Assembly: GCA_016630955.3 (NCBI GenBank)
Contig: CM049991.1
Coordinates: forward strand, 806,001 to 870,000
Direction of reading: 5' to 3'
Source: Didymella arachidicola
Taxonomy: Eukaryota > Ascomycota > Dothideomycetes > Pleosporales > Didymellaceae
Length of the DNA stretch: 64,000 nt
The notes under the pieces were generated by a model. It was not told the DNA's origin, did not search any database, and worked only from the letters and a program-made list of their open reading frames with translations. This document shows, one piece after another, positions 45,320 to 56,402 of the stretch. The first letter of the stretch is position 1, and each line of letters begins with the position of its first letter. Position numbers and translations under genes: made by a program.

Positions 45320-47334
45320 ATGTTGACGCTCAGACACGTATCGCAGCGGCAACAGTACGTCTGTCTACAATGTATACGCACTCAGCACACCCTTGCCCGC
45401 GGTGAGCGACCGAAGAAGCGGTGGGCCGCCGAATACACAGACGCAGCTGCGCGACACGCCGAGTGGGAACAGAATGCTGGGAGGATACGGACAGGAGCAC
45501 AGCAGAGCATGTTGAGCGTGCTTGAGGAGCGAGGATTCGTCAAAGATATTGCTGGGTACGTCATCGCCCACGGAGAGAGGCCAGACGCGTGCTGATTGCA
45601 CACAGCGGCCGCCAGACGCTTGACTGGCTCCTCACAGAGAAGCGCATAGGCGTCTACGTTGGCGTCGATCCTACTGCACCCTCCCTTCACGTCGGTCACC
45701 TTCTGCCGCTCATGGCAATGTACTGGATGTATCTCCACGGCTACTTCACTGTCAGCTTGGTAGGCTACCTGCGCCGCGACTCAAAGCAGAAAGTTAATGC
45801 GGGATAGCTCGGTGGAGGCACAGTCCAGATTGGAGACCCTTCGGGCAGAACGACTGCTCGGTCGCGTCAAGGAGCAGATGTACAGACTATGAACATTGAG
45901 AGCATACGGCGACAGCTCGACAAGCTATGGACCAATGTCAAGTGCCTGGGGATCAAGCATCACTTCTCGCCGGAGACAAGCAGGAAGCAAGTGATCCTGA
46001 ACAACCGAGACTGGCTGGAGAAGCTCAATGCTGTGGAGTTGATGAGAGACCTTGGATCTGGCATGCGTCTGGGTACCATGCTCAGTCGCGACTCGTAAAT
46101 ATCTCCACCGCTGCATCAGACCTCGCTGACAAACAATAGAGTCAAGCTGCGCATGGAAAGCGGCGAGGGTATGGCCATATCCGAGTTCTCCTACCCCCTC
46201 TTCCAGGCCTACGACTGGTGGAGCATGTACCATAACAAGGGCGTTCAGATGCAGATTGGCGGCTCTGATCAATACGGCAACATCTGCGCAGGCATGGATG
46301 CCGTGTCGCATATGCGCAAGATCCGTCGCCTTGATTCCACAGAACAGGAGGCAGAAGATCCACGTCTCGCAGCCTACGGTCTCACTACACCCCTCCTAAC
46401 CACCGCCTCGGGCGAGAAATTCGGCAAGAGCGCGGGCAACGCCGTCTGGCTCGACAAGACCATGATGAATTCCTTCGACTTATACCAGTACTTCATGCGC
46501 ACAGCCGACGCCGACATTGAGCGCTACCTGAAGCTCTTCACCTTCCTTCCTCTCGACCAGATCTCTCTCTTAGTAGAGCAGACGCGCAAAGACGCCTCGA
46601 AACGACTTGCACAGCACGTGCTAGCAAAGGAGATTGTTGAGCTCGTCCACGGCGCCGCAGAAGCAAAGAAGGCCGAAACAGCACACAAAGAAGCATTCAG
46701 CCACGGCACCAATACCTTCGCACTCGGCGTGATACGCAATGCCCTCGGAACAGCGAACCCTGACGCTGGTCTCGGTGCCCAAAAGAAGCTGAGCAGCTTC
46801 GACAAGCAACTCCTTGAGTACAAGCGCGCATACGCCGCTACCTCGACTGTCCAACCCACCTCAGGTACCTCCATGCAAGCAAAGGAGTCCGTCATCACTC
46901 TCCCTCTCTCGCTCATTCAATCCGGCTCCTTCCCCACCGTTCTCCACGCCGCCGGCCTAGCAAGTACGAAAAGCGAAGCGCACCGTCTGATTGCCAGCAA
47001 AGGCGCCTACGTGTTGGTACCCAAGTCAGGTAGTGTCGAGTTCCCCACGAGTCTTAAATGGGCGTGTGTGGAGAAGGGATATGAGCCTCAGCACTTCCTC
47101 GTTGACTTTGAGGCTCTGGTGCTCAGGGCGGGGAAGAGCAAGATCCAGATTGTGAAGGTTGTTAGCGATCCGGATTATGAGAAGTTGGGGTTGGGCAACG
47201 AGGAGAACAAGGATGCGGAGGAGAAGCTCGAAGAAGTCCAGGGTGATGTGGAGGAAGAAGAGGGCAAGAACGCACAAGACGCCGAGGCTGCGAAGACATC
47301 GACGGGTGATGCCGTGCCGTTCCAGCCATCGTAG
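45320..47334 (+). CDS. msy1: Mitochondrial tyrosyl-tRNA synthetase
   Basis: Four exons, 45320-45555, 45606-45759, 45808-46094 and 46140-47334 (introns 50, 48 and 45 nt), give 623 residues. It charges mitochondrial tRNA-Tyr. The basic, acid-poor N-terminus ([12 protein letters not shown]) fits a matrix-targeting presequence. Class I signatures are HVGH at 107-110 and KFGKS at 319-323; tyrosine-site blocks [36 protein letters not shown] and [10 protein letters not shown] are all intact. An S4-like RNA-binding segment ([21 protein letters not shown]) follows. The last ~60 residues are a strongly acidic Glu-rich tail that bacterial and most mitochondrial TyrRS lack. I cannot tell whether it has the splicing role known for Neurospora CYT-18, but the protein is of similar size. 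Confidence 0.95.
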
Positions 47335-47816
47335 ACCTGTGTATCCCTGTTAAATATGTACAACACCACATAGACGTTGCAGCGAAAAGCTAGAATGTAG
47401 TTATATGGACATTTTCTTCTACTTTGGCCTCTCTTCTTCCTCGAGGCGCTATGTATCCTCCCCTTTCGACCGCGCAATGCTACACAGCCTATGCCGCTCA
47501 AAATAGAGAGCGCCCAACCGGCGCCAGAACAAACAAACAAACGAGACAAAAGTACTAGCAATCCAATTTTCGCCGCTCTGCAGTGGGGTTGTGCAGACGC
47601 TTCAAGAAACGAAGTAATGAGATACGAGAGGTACAGATATGACATATCCACCGGGAATCGAGGTATTATACAACGTATCGTGGCCGGCCTGCTGATATAT
47701 CGAGGGATACGAGGGTAGTAAGGCGGATGGTGGTGAATATGGCGGGATGCGGTCGAGCTGGGATTTGCTCGGAGCTAGAGATGACGGTGAAGATGCTGGT
47801 ATGATCGAGCAGGTGC
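47335..47816. other. Convergent 3' region
   Basis: About 480 bases between the stop codons of the TyrRS (plus) and syntaxin (minus) genes, expected to hold both 3' untranslated regions. No gene recognised. Confidence 0.55.
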
Positions 47817-48909
47817 TTAGGCGCCAGCAGCCTTGGTGGCAGCCTTGTTGACCTGGGTAACCACCACGGCAACAACGACGATGACGATGATGATGAGCAG
47901 GACGATGAGCAGGCACCACCACTTCTTGCGGTTCCTGCTGCGTGCCTTCTCGATCGCACCACCAATCTCAGTGTTTGCCTGAACCACGTTGTCGTGGATC
48001 TCCTCGCCCTTCTGCTCGATATTGGTCACGAGAGGCTCCTGCTGCTGCACGATTTGGTCGAGGTCCTGGAAGAGCTGGGCGAGCTCCACCATCTGGCGCT
48101 CGATGTTTTGGATGGCTTCGTGGCGCTCCTTGACGTTGCGGAGGGTGGATGAGGCTTGACCGCGGCGGTCAGAGTTGAGGAGCTGGAAATCATATTAGCA
48201 GGGATACTGACTGTGTTAGATTCAGGAACGTACAGCTTGCTGGAAGATAGGTGCGTCGGGGTCAGCAACAGCTTCCCTGACCTCGTCCTCCGTGGCTTCC
48301 GGGCGCACAATGCGGTACTGGCGCTCGGCAGCGGCCTGAGAGTCTCTCCTAAAGTCGGCCTCGAGGGTCTGGTACTTGTTGATGGTAGCCTTGAGGCGGC
48401 GGTCGATCTTGCCGACCTGGGGTGCGTTCCTGGGGCTGCCAGACTCGGGCTTGCTCTTGATGTTCTTGACGCGCGAGACGAGGCCGCGGTAGCCTGTCAT
48501 GATCTGTGTGCTGAGGTTGTTGATCTCGCCCGAGGGCATGTCAGGGCGGGCCAGGACCTGTCTGAAGACGCGCTCGAGGTTGGCGAGCTGGCCGTCGAGG
48601 TCGTCGAGCGCGCGGTCTACATCGCGGCATTCGTTAAGAATGGCGTTGGGGTCTGCGCCTGCGCCGCCTTGAGGGCGGTAATTTTGCATCTCCAATTCAG
48701 CTAGGGGTAGTCAGCAGCCTGGCCACAATCGCGGGGGACAAGAAGCATTTACAGTCGTCATAGCGGCCCTGCGAGTAGTTTTTGAAGCGGCCACCGTCGT
48801 CATTGTTATTGTTGGTGGTGCGCTGGTCGTACGGGTTGGCGCCGTAGCCATCGATCTGGTTGTAACCGCTGTTGCCGTACTGCTCGTTCATTTCTGTCAG
48901 CTTCGACAT
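47817..48909 (-). CDS. sso1: Plasma-membrane syntaxin (Sso1/Sso2-type t-SNARE)
   Basis: Three exons, 48909-48753, 48700-48234 and 48182-47817 (both introns 51 nt), give 329 residues. It is the Qa-SNARE for fusion of secretory vesicles with the plasma membrane. The N-terminus (Tyr/Gly/Asn-rich) is followed by the Habc three-helix region (about 60-190), then the SNARE helix with RHEAIQNIERQMVELAQLFQDL and the central Gln in LDQIVQQQ. A C-terminal anchor of about 22 hydrophobic residues follows WWC; the tail is short (TQVNKAATKAAGA). The RSRNRKKWW stretch before the anchor is the basic lipid-contact region. All features are intact. Partners would be a Sec9-type SNAP25 and a Snc-type synaptobrevin, not in this window. 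Confidence 0.95.
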
Positions 48910-51377
48910 TATGGACAGTTGGTGCGTAGAGTTGCGGAAGCAATGGTGAGAGGAAGCAGAGAGGAAGGCGCGTCTGCATGCAGCTTCAAGGAATGCTACT
49001 TACACTCATGATGAAACGGGCGCTGTGTGGTGTGTGGATGTGTGTGAGGACCCCTTGAGACAGCCGCAACCAAGCAATTCAGATATTCGATGTGCGAGAC
49101 AGGGGAATGCCAACGGCAGCGAACAGAGCAGATGATGTGTAAAGTGAAGATATAAAGCACGGCGCAATTGCGGAGGCAGATTGCAGCGGTCAGCGAAGAT
49201 ATGTCTGAAGTTTCAGCTTTCACCGAGCCGTTTAGATCCTGGGGCTGAGAGTTCCTCAATCCAACCGCGCCCCGTTCTAGCGCCCATGCAATGTGGATCC
49301 CGCAGCGCGCAGCTCACAACAGCACCTAAAATTGGAAGGCACTTCTGCGCTGACCTCTTATACCGGCCGTATGGCTACCATACTGCTGACATTGCCATCA
49401 CTTCGCCTCGCTGCATTCCTTCGATGCTGCATATCGTTCTGCTACGGAACATGTTGACCTCCGTACGGGCGCCGACTTGTTGCGTTTGTTCCAAAACTCA
49501 CCGCTGCCGCACTGTCGGCGGCATTCACAACCCAGGGTCTCGCGCTAGCATCTCAGCCTTGCGGACTAGCCACTCCACGCTTGATCTTCAACTCCATCTC
49601 TGACGCTGCTGGTTGGGTCGTCAAACATTCTGCTGCAGATGTTTGCGAGTACACGTGACGTTTCATGCGTCTCTCCGCACCTTTCTGGCGAGAGGCTGGC
49701 TGACTCGACACATCCATGACCTCTTTTCGCTTGCATGCAGTGGCACTCCAGCCTTCTCCATGTGCAGCTGGGTCTGGACAAAGCATATCTGCTGCTACCT
49801 CATGGTCATTTTCAGGTCAGTAGAGCTGTTCGCCAACCTTGACGGCGTGCAACGACGCCAATACTAATTATGCTTTGTGAGATCTCTGGTATGAATGTGG
49901 AAAGCTGTTGCCTGTTGACCTTCGATTGTTGTTACGCACCGAGACCCACCGACAATCTGCCATACATTTAACAGCTTCTTGACCAAAACTTCCGCTCTTC
50001 GTCGCAAGCTACATCCTCAACATGATAGCAATTGCGACGATGTAGGCGCTCGTATCGGAGACGCCTTGTATGTCATCCTCGAGGTTTTCCAAAGAACCAG
50101 AAACAGTAGATTAGCCAGGAAGATGACCATGAAGAAAATCAACGGCGGCGCTGATATCGAGGTTCCCTGAACATACAGCCGCCAGCGTTCCGGTGGTGAC
50201 TGCTTCTTTCAGCTCACAGTCCATTCTCTCTGGGAACTATCTTAGTACGGACGTATCGTCGTCTGTTATACGACCTAGCTTGCTTTCAGATGGTATGCAT
50301 CTACAATTGCTCGAAGGGCAGCAATGGCACAGCGACAGATTTCAGCAAGGCTTCGCTTGCGCAGTCGAAACTCGAAACAAGCTTCTAAGTCACCCATACT
50401 GTCACAGCTGAAGGCATGCTTATCTTGACGAAAGATATCTTTTGAACCCGCTTTGTCGAAAAGAAGCTATGAAGGCGGCTACAGTACTAATACAATCGTG
50501 TCTCGAGAAAGCGAAGAAGTGATGGGCAGTTGTAATACCTTGTCAGAGACTCGTGTCACGTTGATAAGCATCCTCCTCGGTATAGTACTTCTCAAGTGGA
50601 GAGATATCTAGCCTGTCGTCTACGTGTGTAATAGAGGACAGGTACGAAAACACTCGGCTGGGTCACCACGCATTGTGCATAAAGCTGACCGCTAATGGCT
50701 TCGCTCTTAACAGTGTTCAGTCCGGTCGAAGTCCTATGGTCTTATGTGCATAGAGTTGTCTTCTATAGCGTCAAGAGACATGAACAGCAATTTCATCGAG
50801 ACTTGCGTTGACAATACGGCTCAATCATTTTCTACTGCTCGAAGTGCCTTCAGATTCAGATCTTGCCTCGTTGGCACTTGCTGTATCGTAACAATCTTAA
50901 GTTTTTGGCGAAATCCACAAGTGGCGTTCGAAGGCTCATGAGGGCCGGGTACATTTAATCTGCGCTCGCTCTGGGAACTGTGGAACATTTGAGACTGAGC
51001 AACAAAACGAAATGAGTCGATATGACGAGATGCTCTCAGATCCACACAAGGCTACTTCTGAGATGTTGAAAAGATCACCCACGGATCTTCGTGTGCGCAT
51101 CGCGAAGAGGAGAAGAAAGGCACGTGGGGAGGTTTGACCAATAGCGCCGAGTGCCGCCGGGAGCAGTCCCGCCTCAAGCCTAGGCGTCCGTCGTTCATCA
51201 CGACAAGCGAGACACCAATCCAAATGCCATGCCTTGGCGACCTTTACGCGATGGCGACATACCGAAGCCCCCTGATTGGCGTTTGATGTGAGCCAGGACC
51301 TGCTTAGCAGCCATGCATCGTTCCAATATAGCCATTGAGCTTTACATGTCTCTTCTTGAGCACCACGAATTGCGATA
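48910..51377. other. 2.5-kb interval without a convincing gene
   Basis: Lies between the start of the syntaxin gene (minus) and the chromate-transporter gene (plus), so it must hold both promoters. Scattered open frames of 60-190 codons on both strands show no domain or signal. The 49.9-50.9 kb part is AT-richer than its flanks. Nothing else is recognised. Confidence 0.45.
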
Positions 51378-53135
51378 ATGCCGCTCCAATCGATCATCAG
51401 TTCATGGAGCTCAAGAGCGCGCACGCAGCGCAGCGGCTCACTGCAAGCTAATACTGGCAAGCTTGGAGGACGCCTGACTGAGGTTTTCGTAAGGATGTGG
51501 GACCTAGGCTTCACTGCGTTTGGAGGACCACCTGTACATTTTCAGATCCTTCACAGGCGTTTTGTCGAGGGTCTGGGGTTTGGCAGAGGCAGCAAATGGA
51601 TCGATGAGCAGACGGTCAGAGTCATTGCAACTGCAGAAGGATGCCACTTATACTAACTGCCCAATAGTATCAGGAGATCTTTGCCATTTGTCAAGCTCTA
51701 CCAGGACCTGCCTCCACTAAGATGGTGTTCACGATTGCAATGATACATGCCGGCTTGCTCTCGGCCATCTTTGCCTTTCTTTTGTGGAGCTTGCCTGGGG
51801 CCATTGGAATGTACGGTTTGTCTCTTGGAGTGCAGAGGATGCCGGATCGATTGCCGCCAATTCTATACGCTTTCTTGAGCGGTATGAATGCCAGTACAGT
51901 CGGCATCATTGCGCTCGCCGCCGTACAGGTGTGTATTTCAACCTGATCGAGGAACTTGAGCCCTGGACTAATTGCTGATAAGCTCGCGCAAAACGCTATC
52001 CAAGACCATTTGACAAGGATTCTTGTCATCACTGGAGCATGCGCTGGCATTTGTTACAATGCGCTTTGGTACTTCCCGGTTCTGATCGTGGTTGGCGGTC
52101 TCACTACAGTTCTCTGGGACATTTGGCTGGCACAGAGAGTAGGAAAGGCCAAAGCCAAGTGGGAAGCTAAGAGAAGACGAGCTCGCAATGAAGCGGGAGA
52201 TGCTGAGGAGACCAATGCATCACAAGCCGTCCAAGCAATTGAGCTGCAAGTTCAGCGACCCGAAGCCGTGAAGAGGAGAACACAGGCTGGCAGTTCGACA
52301 GACCGTATCGTCTCAGAAGGAGATGCTTCGCAGCCGGACCGCTCTGGTAGTATCAGAAGCGCGGAGTTCGCGGCGCCAGCCGTCGCTCCACCGGTCGACG
52401 AGGCCGGCACACACACTATCTCTGTCAAGCTTGGTGTTTCTCTGATTGTTGGCTTCCTTGGTGAGTAACGGTGCTGATTCTTTAAAAGCTTACTAATCGT
52501 CCCCAGCATCGTTTCTTGTTGTCATGGTCGTTCGCAGTACTGTCGACAGTCGTTCACTAGTCTTCGATCTGTTCTCCAATATGTACCTCGCTGGTACCAT
52601 CATCGTCGGCGGCGGACCTGTCGTTATCCCTCTCCTGCGCTCATATGTTGTTGATCCGGGCTGGGTCTCGCCACGAGACTTCCTCCTGGGTCTTGCCATC
52701 ATCCAGGCATTTCCAGGACCCAATTTCAACTTCTCCGTATACCTGGGGGCTTTGGCCATAGCAGGGACAGGCACAGCGACGATCCTCGGGAGCATACTTT
52801 CGTTCCTCGGCATCTTCTTCCCTGGTATCATTCTGACTGTGGGCATGCAAGGAATTTGGCAGGCTACGAGGACTAAAGCATGGGTTTTGAGTCTTCTGAG
52901 GGGAATCAATGCGGCAGCAGTAGGACTGGTGTTTACTGCAGTTTATCGGCTGTGGGAGATCGGCTATCTTACACCAGAGCGCAGTGATGGCATTAGCCTT
53001 GCCAGGGAGCCATGGTGGGTTGTTGTTGCGACCCTGACCTACGCGGAAACGGCTTGGTTCGGTGTCCCGCCAGCAGTGGCCATCTTATTTGGAGCTGTGT
53101 TGGGCTTGGCTTGGTATGGTGCGGTGGGTCAGTAA
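51378..53135 (+). CDS. Two-domain chromate-transporter (CHR/ChrA) family protein
   Basis: Four exons, 51378-51614, 51668-51928, 51983-52460 and 52507-53135 (introns 53, 54 and 46 nt), give 534 residues. Two homologous CHR domains are visible. The first has LGFTAFGGPPVHF, then ICQALPGPASTK and helices with LLWSLPGAIGM. The second has GGGPVVIPLLRSYVV, then LAIIQAFPGPNFNFSVYLG. The paired PGP elements are the family mark. A hydrophilic linker of about 120 residues separates the halves, and ten or more membrane helices are expected. Bacterial ChrA expels chromate; Neurospora CHR-1 instead takes it up, so the transport direction here is open. The first donor is GTCAGA, weaker than the rest, so the first exon boundary is the least certain. 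Confidence 0.9.
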
Positions 53136-53695
53136 ATTGCCCGTATTGCATAAGAATACGAGGAGGTTTTGTAAATTCATTGTCACATCAATCTTGATAA
53201 AGTGAAAAGTGGTAGCTGTCTGGTTCGTTTCTGGTTTCAATAGTTCTGCACCGCTGCTGTCAACCCAGTCGTTGCCGCCAACTGTGTTGCATCACTGCTG
53301 CCAGCAATGCAACCCTTCGTGATCCACGACCCGGGTAACTTCCGAAAGTCCGTTTCTCGGCAACGCGTGGAGCGCGGTGCGCAACGTTCAATTGAAAGCG
53401 GAGAGGCTGAGTTCCAAATGCGTTGCGGAATGGTTGGTCTGATTGGCTCAGGGGTCGAGTGCTTTTCCGCTTTCGGTTCGTCTAGCTTGCTTGGCCTTAC
53501 GCATCGACCTTCGAGGTGGCTCTTGGATGGTCTCGGATCGTTCTTGAGCTAAGTGCAGCGCCACCCCTCTTGCATCCGGTGCACGATGGCGCCTGTGTTA
53601 TGTTGCACTTCCGTTTAGCATCACTCCATTCGTCCTGCATTTCTTCCCTTTGTAGCCGCGTCCTTCTCTTCTTTGCCTTCTCTTATGATTGCGTC
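53136..53695. other. Intergenic region
   Basis: About 560 bases between two plus-strand genes. The frame of the next gene is open back to an ATG at 53516, so part of this may be coding if the upstream start is used; I judge it to be leader. No other feature. Confidence 0.5.
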
Positions 53696-54994
53696 ATGGA
53701 CCATAAACCAACCATACTTACACGCAGACGCAGACGCAGACGCAGGTCCTACTCTTTCCGCCGACTTCCGCGGTCTTCAACGTTGAAAATCCTTTTCCTG
53801 CTTTTCTTTCTTTGGGATTCAATACACTGCATCTCCCTATATCTGCTTCAGACTGCAGCGCTACAGACGCCGCCTTCCCCACCTAATACAAAGCGCATCT
53901 ACATAGCCGCACAACACTATAACTCAGCGCGACTTCTACGAGAACATTGGAACGAAGCCCTCTATAATTTGGTAAGAGAGTTAGGTGTCGAGAATGTTTT
54001 CGTTTCGATATACGAGTCTGGGTCATATGACGAGACACAAGATGCCCTGCGAGAGCTTGAGGCGAACCTTGAGGTCTTACACGTAAAAAAGGAGGTCCTA
54101 CTATCACCTTTGACACACAAAGAGGAGGTCGACTCGCAGCCCACTAATCACGGTTGGATCGACACTCCAGCGGGCGTGCATGCACTTCGGCGCATACCTT
54201 TCCTATCGAGCATTCGCAACAAGGTTTTTGAACCATTTGACCGGCTAGTGGCCCAAGGCGAGCATTTCGACACAATCTTGTTTCTCAATGATGTCGCTTT
54301 CAACCCTGAGGATGTCTTCAGACTCATGGATACAAATGGTGGTGAATATGCAGCAGCGTGCTCGTTAGACTTCTCGAAACCACCGTACTTCTACGACACC
54401 TTTGCACTACGGGATGCGCGAGGGAATGAAGCGATCATGCAGACCTGGCCATATTTCAGATCGTCAATATCGAGATTCGCTGCAGAGAGGTTCTTACCAG
54501 TGCCTGTAGCTTCATGCTGGAACGGCATGGGTATGTCCAGCGCTTCGACTACCAAGTAGAAGCTTGCTAACTCAGCGTCAGTTGCTATGCCCGCTGAACC
54601 TTTCCTTGGACAGCGTGCACTGCGCTTCCGAGGCACGAATGACTCGCTCGCAGAGTATCATCTTGAGGGGTCAGAGTGCTGCTTGATTCACGCAGACAAC
54701 CCACTTTCTGCTACCAAAGGTGTTTGGTTGAACACAGGAGTTCAGGTCGGGTACAACATGACTGCGTACAATGCTGTGCACTCTCCAGATGCCTTCATGT
54801 CGCCTCTTCGAATGTACACCCGGATCTGGCAAAATCGACTACTGAGATGGACCACGACACCGTGGTTCAAGGAGCGCGTAGTTCATCAAAGAGTTGCCAA
54901 ATGGACCGAAGAGACTGGCGAGAAGGAGCCGGGCGAATATTGCTTAGTGAACGAGATGCAGGTCATCTTCGAACGAGGATGGAAGCATGTATGA
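53696..54994 (+). CDS. GT69 CAP59-like alpha-1,3-mannosyltransferase
   Basis: Two exons, 53696-54530 and 54582-54994 (51-nt intron with GCTAAC branch site), give 415 residues. The layout is type II membrane: a run of eight Arg (residues 10-17) and further basic residues, then one helix at about 31-53, then the catalytic domain. Family blocks include YIAAQHYNSARLLREHW, VFVSIYESGSYD, FDTILFLNDVAFNPEDVF, YAAACSLDF and, after the junction, FRGTNDSLAEYHLEGSECCL and CLVNEMQVIF. FLNDV probably serves as the nucleotide-sugar/metal site. Relatives include Cryptococcus Cmt1 and Cap59, which build capsular glycans; in moulds the glycan is less clear. An in-frame ATG at 53516 would add 60 residues; I prefer 53696 because the Arg run then directly precedes the anchor. 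Confidence 0.9.
53723..53745 (+). repeat. (CGCAGA)n hexanucleotide repeat coding poly-Arg
   Basis: Nearly four perfect CGCAGA units encode the Arg run just before the membrane anchor of the GT69 protein. Unit gain or loss would keep frame and change the number of Arg by two. Confidence 0.85.
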
Positions 54995-55405
54995 AGCAAC
55001 AGGACGAACCGCCAACTCAGACATGGTGTTCTCCCTCAGCTCACAGACTTCGGTATCTTGGTCTTCGCCTTGTCAAGCGCTCGATGGTTACTGCTATGCT
55101 CGGCACTTACATTAATGTGACGAATAAGAGCAGTGGTCTGACCAGCTATGTCCCCATTCGGGCCTGCCCGCCCGCTACCGTCTGCCCCACAGTAACGACC
55201 GATTACAGCCGCCGATCTCCACGCAAGTGTAACTACTTGTAGTAGGTACCGGGAGACGTGGCATGTCTGGTAAGCTTGTTGATGCAAAACGTCACCCGTC
55301 ACCCAAACCTCAAAGTACACTCCCGAGGCACGTCTCCAAAGTACCATTTTTCATAGTTTACCTTCTGCACTACGATCGTTCAAGTATACAGAAAACACAC
55401 CAACC
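54995..55405. other. Intergenic region
   Basis: About 410 bases between the GT69 and methyltransferase genes, both plus. Expected to hold the 3' end of one and the promoter of the next. A frame open from 54676 through 55242 is a shadow of the GT69 exon that runs past its stop. Confidence 0.5.
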
Positions 55406-56278
55406 ATGGCCGATCTTACGACACCCCAGTTATCCGCCTCGCCCGAACCATACTGGCTCGGCCGCGCCTCAGAGGAGCAAAAGCGCCTTCTCAAACAACA
55501 CGAGATCTGGACACGCAGTATCGGCTACCTCCTGCACCCATCGATCGCCTCCAAACTCCCTCCCGCCGCCCGGATCGCCGACATAGGAACCGGCACCGGA
55601 ATCTGGCCCATCTCAATGGCACAACAGCACCCATCGTACACATTCCACGGCTTTGACATCTCCTCGGAGCAATTCCTCCCCTCGTCGTCTCTTCCCGCAA
55701 ACGTCACGCTCGGATATGGCGACTTCTTCGCCCCCATCCCCACCGAGCTACAAGGCACATTCGACCTCGTCAACATCCGGCTCATCATCATCTCCCTCGG
55801 GCCCATTGCCATATGGAAAAAGGTTCTGAGCAATATCCTTACGCTCCTCAAGCCGGGTGGCGCGATCAGCTGGACCGAAGGCAATTTCCTCGTCGCTCGC
55901 GGGTTTCGCGGGCAGAGTGAGGGGAGTAGCACCGGGCACCATCTCACGCATGCGCAGGAGCAGTTCAATGGTACCCTAATTAAGAGGTTTGGTTATAGCT
56001 TCCCGAGCTTTCTGAGGTTGTTCAACGATGCGGGACTGGAAGAGGTGGAGGAGGATGTGCTGAGTACGGACCGTGATCCGGCGCAGAGAGGCGAGTTTAC
56101 GGATCTGGGCATTGGAGCCGTGTTTGGGGGGTTGAGGAATATGGCGAAGGTTACGAAAGAGGGGTATTGGGATGAGCAGGAGGTTGAGAAGAGGAAGGCA
56201 AGCGCGGTGGGGGATAGGGAGAGCGGGGCATATCTGAGGTGGGATATACACGTTGGGGTTGGATTCAAGACTAGGTGA
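55406..56278 (+). CDS. SAM-dependent methyltransferase (LaeA/UMTA-like)
   Basis: Single exon, 290 residues. Class I methyltransferase motifs: motif I IADIGTGTGIW near residues 56-66, an acidic turn in HGFDISSEQF (motif II), GYGDFFAPIP, FDLVNIRLIIIS (motif IV) and LLKPGGAISWTEGNF (post-motif with the KPGG turn). This pattern, with QFLP and WTE, is that of the LaeA/UMTA group common in Pezizomycotina, where members include the velvet-complex regulator LaeA and cluster-linked small-molecule enzymes. It lacks the long basic N-terminus of true LaeA and no velvet or biosynthetic genes lie near, so it is not LaeA itself. The substrate is unknown. It is convergent with the AA9 gene 124 bases away. 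Confidence 0.88.
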   Translation: MADLTTPQLSASPEPYWLGRASEEQKRLLKQHEIWTRSIGYLLHPSIASKLPPAARIADIGTGTGIWPISMAQQHPSYTFHGFDISSEQFLPSSSLPANVTLGYGDFFAPIPTELQGTFDLVNIRLIIISLGPIAIWKKVLSNILTLLKPGGAISWTEGNFLVARGFRGQSEGSSTGHHLTHAQEQFNGTLIKRFGYSFPSFLRLFNDAGLEEVEEDVLSTDRDPAQRGEFTDLGIGAVFGGLRNMAKVTKEGYWDEQEVEKRKASAVGDRESGAYLRWDIHVGVGFKTR

Positions 56279-56402
56279 GATCATGGAATGATGGTGGAGC
56301 AGTGCGTGGTTAAGTGTAGCGTCATGGTTCGTTGATTGGTATATTATCAACGTCTTCTCGTCAAAGTACTTGCAGCCTTTCCTCCTTCCACTTGGTCGCT
56401 TC

